Assembly (NCBI RefSeq): GCF_932294415.1
Contig: NC_065544.1
Coordinates: 28,101,210-28,165,209, forward strand
Direction of reading: 5' to 3'
Length of the DNA stretch: 64,000 bases
Source: Quercus robur
Lineage: Eukaryota > Streptophyta > Magnoliopsida > Fagales > Fagaceae
Shown here: positions 58,295 to 64,000 of the stretch, one piece after another
How positions within the stretch are numbered: position 1 is the first letter of the stretch
How the letters are laid out: every line of letters begins with the position of its first letter
Program-made: the position numbers and the translations under genes
The notes under the pieces: model-generated
What the model saw: only the letters and a program-made list of their open reading frames with translations
Database searches by the model: none
What the model was told of the DNA's origin: nothing

Positions 58295-58975
58295 CTTTGA
58301 TACTTCAATAGATGTTATAGGGCGTTAATTTTCTTTAAGTTTGTGATCCGATTACCTGCCACAACTTAGTTATTGCTCAGCACTTCAATACCTATCAGAG
58401 GATGTTAATTTCCACTAAGTTTGTGATCTGAGGACCTGACATAACTTAGTTTTTGTTTAACATTTCAATATACATCACAGGACGTTAATTTCCACCAAGT
58501 TTGTGGTCCGAGGACTTGACATAACTTGGTTTTTGTTTAACATTTCAATATGCATCACAGGACGTTAATTTCCACCAAGTTTGTGATCCGAGGACTTGAC
58601 ATAACTTGGTTTCTGTTTAACATTTCAAAATACATCACAGGACGTTAATTTCCACCAAGTTTGTGATCCGAGGACCTGACATAACTTAGTTTCTGTTTAA
58701 CATTTCAATACAAATCACAGGACGTTAATTTCCACCAAGTTTGTGATCTGAGGATCTGACATAACTTAGTTTCTGTTTAACATTTCAATACACATCATAG
58801 GACGTTAATTTCCACCAAGTTTGTGATCCGAGGACCTGACATAACTTAGTTTCTATTTAACATTTCAATACACATCATAGGACGTTAATTTCCACCAAGT
58901 TTGTGATCTGAGGACCTGACATAACTTAGTTTCTGTTTAACATTTCAATACACATCATAGGATGTAGGAACACAA
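58295..58975 (-). repeat. Tandem repeat block of element B, 80-bp period
   Basis: CATTTCAATA recurs at exact 80-bp steps from 58461 to 58941, with two weaker units before; about eight to nine units in all. In the element's direction (minus) the unit reads AAGTTATGTCAGGTCCTCGG then ATCACAAACTTGGTGG, comparable with the AAGGTATTGCATGGTCCTCGG unit of element A. Confidence 0.9.
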
Positions 58976-59040
58976 GATGTACGGCTAACGTAAATTAAAA
59001 GAAAAGCTTGAACTGAAATACTTTTATTAATAATAATACC

Positions 59041-60214
59041 TCTTGAGATTATTTACATTCATTGATGAAGTACAGCTTTTTCATCTAGGTCTTCCAGATA
59101 ATAGGCCCTTATTCCGACTACAGAAGTGATTTGATAAGGCCCTTCCCAATTAGGCCCCAATTTTCCCCAATTTGGATTCTTGGTGGTCCCTAGAACTTTT
59201 CTCAGCATCAGATCTCCTACGGCTAACAGCCTCAGCTTCACATTACTATCATAGCCTTGCTTGAGTTTATGTTGGTAGTAAGCCAGTTGAACCATCGCGC
59301 TCTCCCTTCGCTCTTCAATCAGGTCCAAGCTTCTCCCTAACATCGCATCATTATTGTCCGAAGAGAATGTACTGGTCCTGAGCGTTGGGAATCCAGTTTC
59401 CAGGGGGATGACGGCCTCGGCCCCATAGGTCATGGAAAAAGGAGTTTCCCCCGTTGAATGCCGGAGTGTTGTTTGATATGTCCAGAGAACATGTGGCAAT
59501 TCTTCCACCCACTTCCCTTTTGCGTCATCCAGCCTTTGCTTAAGCCCATTGACTATTACTTTGTTAACAGCTTCAGTCTGCCCATTCCCTTGAGGATAAG
59601 CCGGAGTGGAATATCTGTTTCTTATACCCAGGTCCGAACAGTATTGCCTAAAGGCATTGCTATCAAATTGAAGTTCATTATCCGAGACAAGAGTACGTGG
59701 AGTTCCAAATCGCGTGACAATGTTCCTCCAAATAAACTTTTTAACGTCTACGTCCCTGATGTTCGCCAAGGGCTCAACTTCGACCCATTTAGTGAAGTAA
59801 TCTGTGCCGACTAGCAAATACTTCTTATTTCCTAGGGCTTTATGAAAAGGGCCGATAATGTCCAGCCCCTATTGAGCAAAAGGCCAAGGGCTGGAGAGAG
59901 GGTTAAGAACTCCTTCTGGTTGATGGATATTTGGAGCGAATCTTTGGCACTGATCACATTTCCTAACGTACTCCTGTGCTTCCTTCTGCATATTTGGCCA
60001 CCAATATCCTTGTGTGATGGCTCGGCAGGATAGAGACCTTCCCCCCGTATGACTTCCACAAATGCCCTAATGCAATTCTTCTAGGATTGATTCTGCAGTT
60101 TCAGGAGGCACACAAAGCAGGTATGGCCCAGAGAAGGACCGTTTGTATAACTTTTTATCCTCAGATAACCAGTACCGAGGAGCTTCCCTCCGTATTTTCT
60201 CAGCTTCTAATTTC
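59041..60214 (-). pseudogene. Integrase of element B (broken)
   Basis: The zinc-binding HHCC part (about 60100-59930: ends KCDQCQRFAPN) precedes the core with DYFTKWVEVEP, SDNELQFDS and QGNGQTEAVNK, the D, D and E positions of the DDE triad. The chromodomain-free C-terminus ends near 59060. In-frame TAG codons at 60069-60067 and 59871-59869, and a frame change with stop at about 59063. The core frame 59817-59059 itself is open for 252 residues. Confidence 0.85.
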
Positions 60215-60216
60215 TC

Positions 60217-61764
60217 TTAGGGCAATATGTCACTTTCAAGGAATTTTATTATGGGATCCATCCAGCTCGGCACCAGATTTGTTTGATACACTTGGCAAAC
60301 GTCCTTTTCTGGTGACATGGGGGTGGGCAAGTCTTCAACGATGATCAATCGAGGAAAATTCCGTACCGAGGAGGTGGCAAGGGTTGCCAAGGAGTCGGCG
60401 TGAGTATTTTCACCTTGGGGAATACACGATAAGTCGAAAGACTCAAACTTCGTTTGCACACGCCTAACTTGGCTTAGATACACCTGCATCCTCGGATCCT
60501 GGGCCTCCAGTTCTCCTCTCACCTGGTCGACTACCAACCTCGAGTCCGAGAATAATTTCACTACCTTTCCGCCCATTTTTTGGACCATATTCATTCCCAT
60601 CAACAAAGCTTCGTATTCCGCTTCGTTGTTAGTAGCCGAGAACCCTAACCTTAATGACTTCTCGATGATGACCTCTTCGGGGGATATCAATACTAATCCC
60701 AACCTTGCTCCCCGTTGGTTTGCTGCCCCATCCACGTACACCCTCCAAGCGAAACCGCCTTGGGTGGATATTAGGCTAACCGATTTTTCATCCATGTTGT
60801 CTTGCTTCATATTAACTTCTTCTGGGCACTCGGCAAACTCGGCCACCAGATCGGTAAGGACTTGGCCTTTCACAGAGGTGCGAGGCATGTACTTGATATC
60901 GAAAGCACCTAGAATCGTACCCCACTTAGCAATTCTTCCCGTGTAGTCTGCACTTCTGATTATGGACTTAAGAGGTAGTTGGGTCAAGATAACCACAGTA
61001 TGGGCCTGAAAGTAATGCAGAAGTTTGCATGTTGCATGGACCACCGCCAAGATGGCTTTCTCTAATGACAAGTATCTCACCTCGGCCTCATGGAGGGATT
61101 TGCTCACATAGTAAATTGGCCTTTGGACACCACTGTCCTCTCGTATCAAGATGAAACTAACTGCATGAAGGGCAACCGCCAGATAAGCAAACAACACCTC
61201 ATCCACTTCAGGACTAGACATGATAGGCGGCCTGGACAGGTATTCTTTCAACCGTTGGAATGCCACAGCACACTCCTCGGTCCATTCAAATCCTTGCCAC
61301 TTATGCAATAGACGGAAAAAAGGACGACACCTCTCGGCTAACCTGGAGGTGAATCGGTTCAAAGCAGCAGTCATTCCAGTCAGTTTCTGCACTTCTTTTG
61401 GATTCCGAGGTGCTTGCAAATCGTTAATGGACTTAATCTGATTTGGGTTCACTTCAATTCCTCTATGGGTCACCATGTACCCCAAGAACTTCCCGGAACC
61501 CACACCAAAGGAACACTTTGAAGCACTCAAGCGTAACTTATGTTTTCTCAGTATCCCGAAGATACTCGTGAGATCTTCCACATGCTCGGAAACCACTTTA
61601 CTCTTCACAACTATATCATCAATATAAACTTCAATACTTCTACCAAGTTGTGGTTCGAACATTTTCGTCATCATGCGTTGGTAGGTAGATCCAGCGTTTT
61701 TCAAACCGAATGGCATCACCTTATAATGGTAGTTCCCAATTGGGGTTACAAAAGCAGTCTTTTC
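60217..61764 (-). pseudogene. Reverse transcriptase C-terminal part and RNase H domains of element B
   Basis: An open frame of 500 residues (61719-60217). RT palm MPFGLKNAGSTYQRMM and the catalytic box YIDDIVVKS, RT thumb, then RNase H (RPIYYVSKSLHEAEVRY region), then a second RNase H-like domain (VYVDGAANQRG, EAEYEALLMGM, LFSDSRLVVDQVRG, HADSLATLA) as found in Tat-lineage Gypsy elements. Ends at an in-frame TAA (60219-60217). Confidence 0.88.
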
Positions 61765-62570
61765 CTAATCGTCCGCGGCCAGCGGTATTTGGTGATATCC
61801 TTGGAAGGCTTCCAAGAAACTCATCCTAGGATGACCCACGGTTGCATCCACTAACTGGTCTATCTTCGACATGGGAAATGGATCCTTGGGGCAAGCCTTA
61901 TTGAGATCCGTGAAGTCCATGCACACCCGCCATTTTTCAGTATTCTTTTTTACCACCACCGTATTGGCCAACTATTGAGGATAAAAAACTTCCTTGATAG
62001 CCCCCGCCTGTTTGAGCTTGGCAACTTCACTCCTAACTGCCTCGGCGTGCTCCTTCGATGGTCGCCGAGGAGGCTGCCTCCTAGGAATAACGGCGGGATT
62101 GATATTGAGTCGATGACAAATGAAATTCGGGTCCACCCCTGGGGCTTCATACGGGTTCCATGCAAACACGTCCATATTGGCTCGGAGGAATTCCAGCAAC
62201 CTCTTCATCTCTTGCAAAGGCAACTTAGCCCCAACCTGGAAGAATTTTTCCGGATCACCAGCAACGACTATCCTCTCCAAATCTTCACACTCTACCCCAT
62301 CGGCTGGTTCATCCAAGCGTAATGCTGGGGGCTTTAATTGCTATAATTCATTGTCGGCCGTAGCCGAGGTTTCTGCTTCTGGCCGATCCTGTATAGCCGC
62401 TGCTAGACATTGCCGAGCAGCTGCCTGACTCCTTATTATTTCCAACACTTAGCCTCCGGATGGGTACTTCACTTTCTGATGCAAAGTAGACGAGACCGCT
62501 TTAAGGGTATGAAGCCAAGGTCTGCTCATGATAGCCGTGTACGGAGAAAAAACATTGACGACAATAAAGT
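61765..62570 (-). pseudogene. Protease-RT linker and reverse transcriptase N-terminal part of element B
   Basis: Contains RANMDVFAWNPYEAPGVDP, then VVVKK and WRVCMDFTDLNKACPKDPFP, the conserved RT start. Stops in frame at 62451-62449 (TAA), 62343-62341 (TAG), 61974-61972 (TAG) and 61767-61765 (TAG). Confidence 0.85.
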
Positions 62571-63098
62571 TCACCTCCACCACATCCGTACCTGCACCAC
62601 ATCCGTACCTGCTTGTACAGGCAGCCTGATCAATCCTTTGGGAGTGACCATCCTTCCCTCAAAACTTGCTAGAAGGGATTTGTAGGTTGTTAAATCCTCT
62701 GGCTTCAAACCTAGCCCCTTGTACAAGTCTGGATACATTATATCCACAGCGCTACCCTGATCGACCATCACCCTTCTGACATCGTACCCGCCAATTCTCA
62801 GCGTTACCACCAAAGCATCATCATGGGGCTGTATGGTTCCAACCATGTCCTCATCCGAGAAGCCCAGAATCAGGGGGACGTCCACCCCGGCTCTCTTTAA
62901 TGCTTGGGAATGATTCTCGGCCGGGGATCGGAACACCGACAGTACCCTGGAAGGGCAAGATCTAGTCCTCCCCGGGGCCGCAAAGATAACGTTAATCGTA
63001 CCCAGAGGAAGTCTTGATGAAGCGTCCCCACGCATCTCTGAACCTGCTTGGCTCACCCTACCATTGGAGTGATGCAAGAGTTGCTTTAATTTCCCTTC
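62571..63098 (-). pseudogene. Retropepsin-type protease region of element B
   Basis: The active-site box VMVDQGSAVDIMYPDLYKGL is clear (D-Q-G-S variant of D-S/T-G). A 17-bp tandem duplication (62580-62596 and 62597-62613) shifts the frame just after it. Confidence 0.8.
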
Positions 63099-64000
63099 TC
63101 AGACCAACTGTTCCAAGTGGTCCCATAAATTCCTGCAATTATCCGTCGTGTGCCCATGATCCTGACGATAGTGGCAATATAAGTTCGGGTTGCGTTTCCT
63201 AGGCTCTCCCGCCATTTTGTTCGGCCATTTGAAAAATGGTTCATTCTTTATCTTCTCCAAAACCTGCTGCACTGGCTCTCGAAATACTGCATTAACCACC
63301 TGGGTGTCTGCCGAACCCGACTGCCCGGCAAAATCCCTCCGGGGTCGGTTATTGTTATAACGGTCCGACCTGAAATCCCTCCTCTCCTGAGGGATCACCT
63401 TGGCCTTCCTTTTTCCCTGAAGTTGATCCTCTTCTACCCTTCTGTATTTATCTATCCTGTCCGTCAACTGGTGCACGCTGGTAACAGGTTTACCCGTCAG
63501 GGATTTCCTTAAATCGTGATCGGCTGGGAGGCTAGCTTTGAAAGTGGTTATGGCCACACCATCGTTCTTTCCTTTTATTTCATTAAACATTTCCCAGTAC
63601 CTATCCGAATAAGTCTTGAGAGTCTCGCCCTCTCGCATAGACATAGCCAGCAAAGACCCCAAAGGCCGAGGAGTCCTGCTGCATGTAATAAAGCCAGCAC
63701 TAAAAGCCCAGGTCAGTGTTTTGAAAGATTCAATAGAATTGGCCCTTAAGCCGTTGAACCATCTCATCGCCACCGGACCCAAACTCGATGGCAAAACCTT
63801 GCACATCAAAGCCTCGTCCTTGGAGTAGATAGCCATTTTCTGACTAAAATAGCTTACATGTTCTACCAGGTCCGACCGGCCATCAAATAGGGAGAACGTA
63901 GGCTGATGGAATTGCCGAGGAAGAACTGCGTCGTCTATATTTCTCGTAAAGGGCGATTTGGAAATTTGACTCAAGGCTTTGTTCATGGCATCGTTACCCA
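63099..64000 (-). pseudogene. Gag of element B, C-terminal part, runs off right edge
   Basis: The Retrotrans_gag-like region shows PRQFHQPTFSLFDGRSD, AMRWFNGLRANSIESF and LRKSLTGKPV. A knuckle-like CHYRQDHGHTTDNC comes near the end. It ends at an in-frame TGA (63101-63099); coding homology continues beyond it into the protease part. The 5' end lies outside the window. Confidence 0.85.

Larger units (their letters stand above)
45878..64000 (-). mobile_element. Element B: Tat-type Gypsy LTR retrotransposon, runs off right edge, interrupted by element C
   Basis: Minus-strand order from the right edge: gag, protease, RT, RNase H, a second RNase H-like domain, integrase, 80-bp tandem repeats, (element C inserted), antisense gene, polypurine-like GAGGGGTTATTA, 3'LTR. 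Protease-RT-RNase H-integrase order is Gypsy; an extra RNase H-like domain (YVDGAANQRG, then NNEAEYEALL and LFSDSRLVV) plus an antisense gene point to the Tat lineage. At least eight in-frame stops and several frameshifts make it inactive. Its own length within the window, without element C, is about 9.9 kb. Confidence 0.9.

Overview
This is nuclear DNA of a eudicot, probably a tree. Genes with introns, AT-rich spacers and nested Gypsy, Copia-like, MULE, hAT, PIF/Harbinger, LINE and SINE elements all point to a plant. The repeat families look like those of Fagaceae (oak/chestnut relatives), but that is an impression, not a proof. I see no tRNA, rRNA or CRISPR array. Four host genes can be supported.

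Layout. (1) 1-7.5 kb, minus strand: the first nine coding exons of a Spinster-type (MFS) transporter, running off the left edge, with one intron holding a decayed copy of one of its own exons. (2) 7.8-16.1 kb: no gene; tandem duplications, MITEs, a SINE and two lone LTRs sitting in a (TA)n tract. (3) 16.3-21.4 kb, plus strand: an intact single-exon B3-domain gene, a promoter-only copy broken by a hAT-like insertion, and a truncated pseudogene copy. (4) 22.35-28.57 kb: element A, a Gypsy-type LTR element with matching 5-bp target duplications but no gag-pol; it holds a tandem-repeat block and a three-exon gene on the opposite strand. (5) 30.1-36.4 kb, minus: an RMD5/RMND5 (GID/CTLH E3 ligase) gene with a one-exon CDS and an inferred 5-kb intron in its 5'UTR. 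(6) 36.7-40.5 kb: hAT-like MITEs and a 1.73-kb Mutator-like element with a perfect 9-bp target duplication that carries a piece of a sugar-phosphate/phosphate translocator gene (a Pack-MULE). (7) 40.9-44.4 kb, minus: a complete three-exon HEMA gene (glutamyl-tRNA reductase). (8) 45.88-64 kb: element B, a large Gypsy element of the Tat type on the minus strand: 3'LTR, plus-strand antisense gene, 80-bp tandem repeats, then integrase, RNase H, RT, protease and gag, all with broken frames and running off the right edge. Element C (49.91-58.14 kb), a Copia-like LTR element with gag and a plant-transposon-protein ORF but no pol, sits inside B with a TAGAT target duplication.

The most unusual system is the antisense gene shared by A and B. 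Both copies have the same three-exon structure, the same splice positions, a conserved 36-nt block about 90 nt upstream of their own TATA box, and an in-frame TAG at exactly the same codon (67) of exon 3, followed by further coiled-coil coding sequence. In both elements the gene is separated from the pol side by a tandem-repeat block sharing a GGTCCTCGGA core. Antisense ORFs are known in some Tat-lineage Gypsy elements (Grande of maize is one); the shared stop, promoter block and repeat block are what I would look at again.
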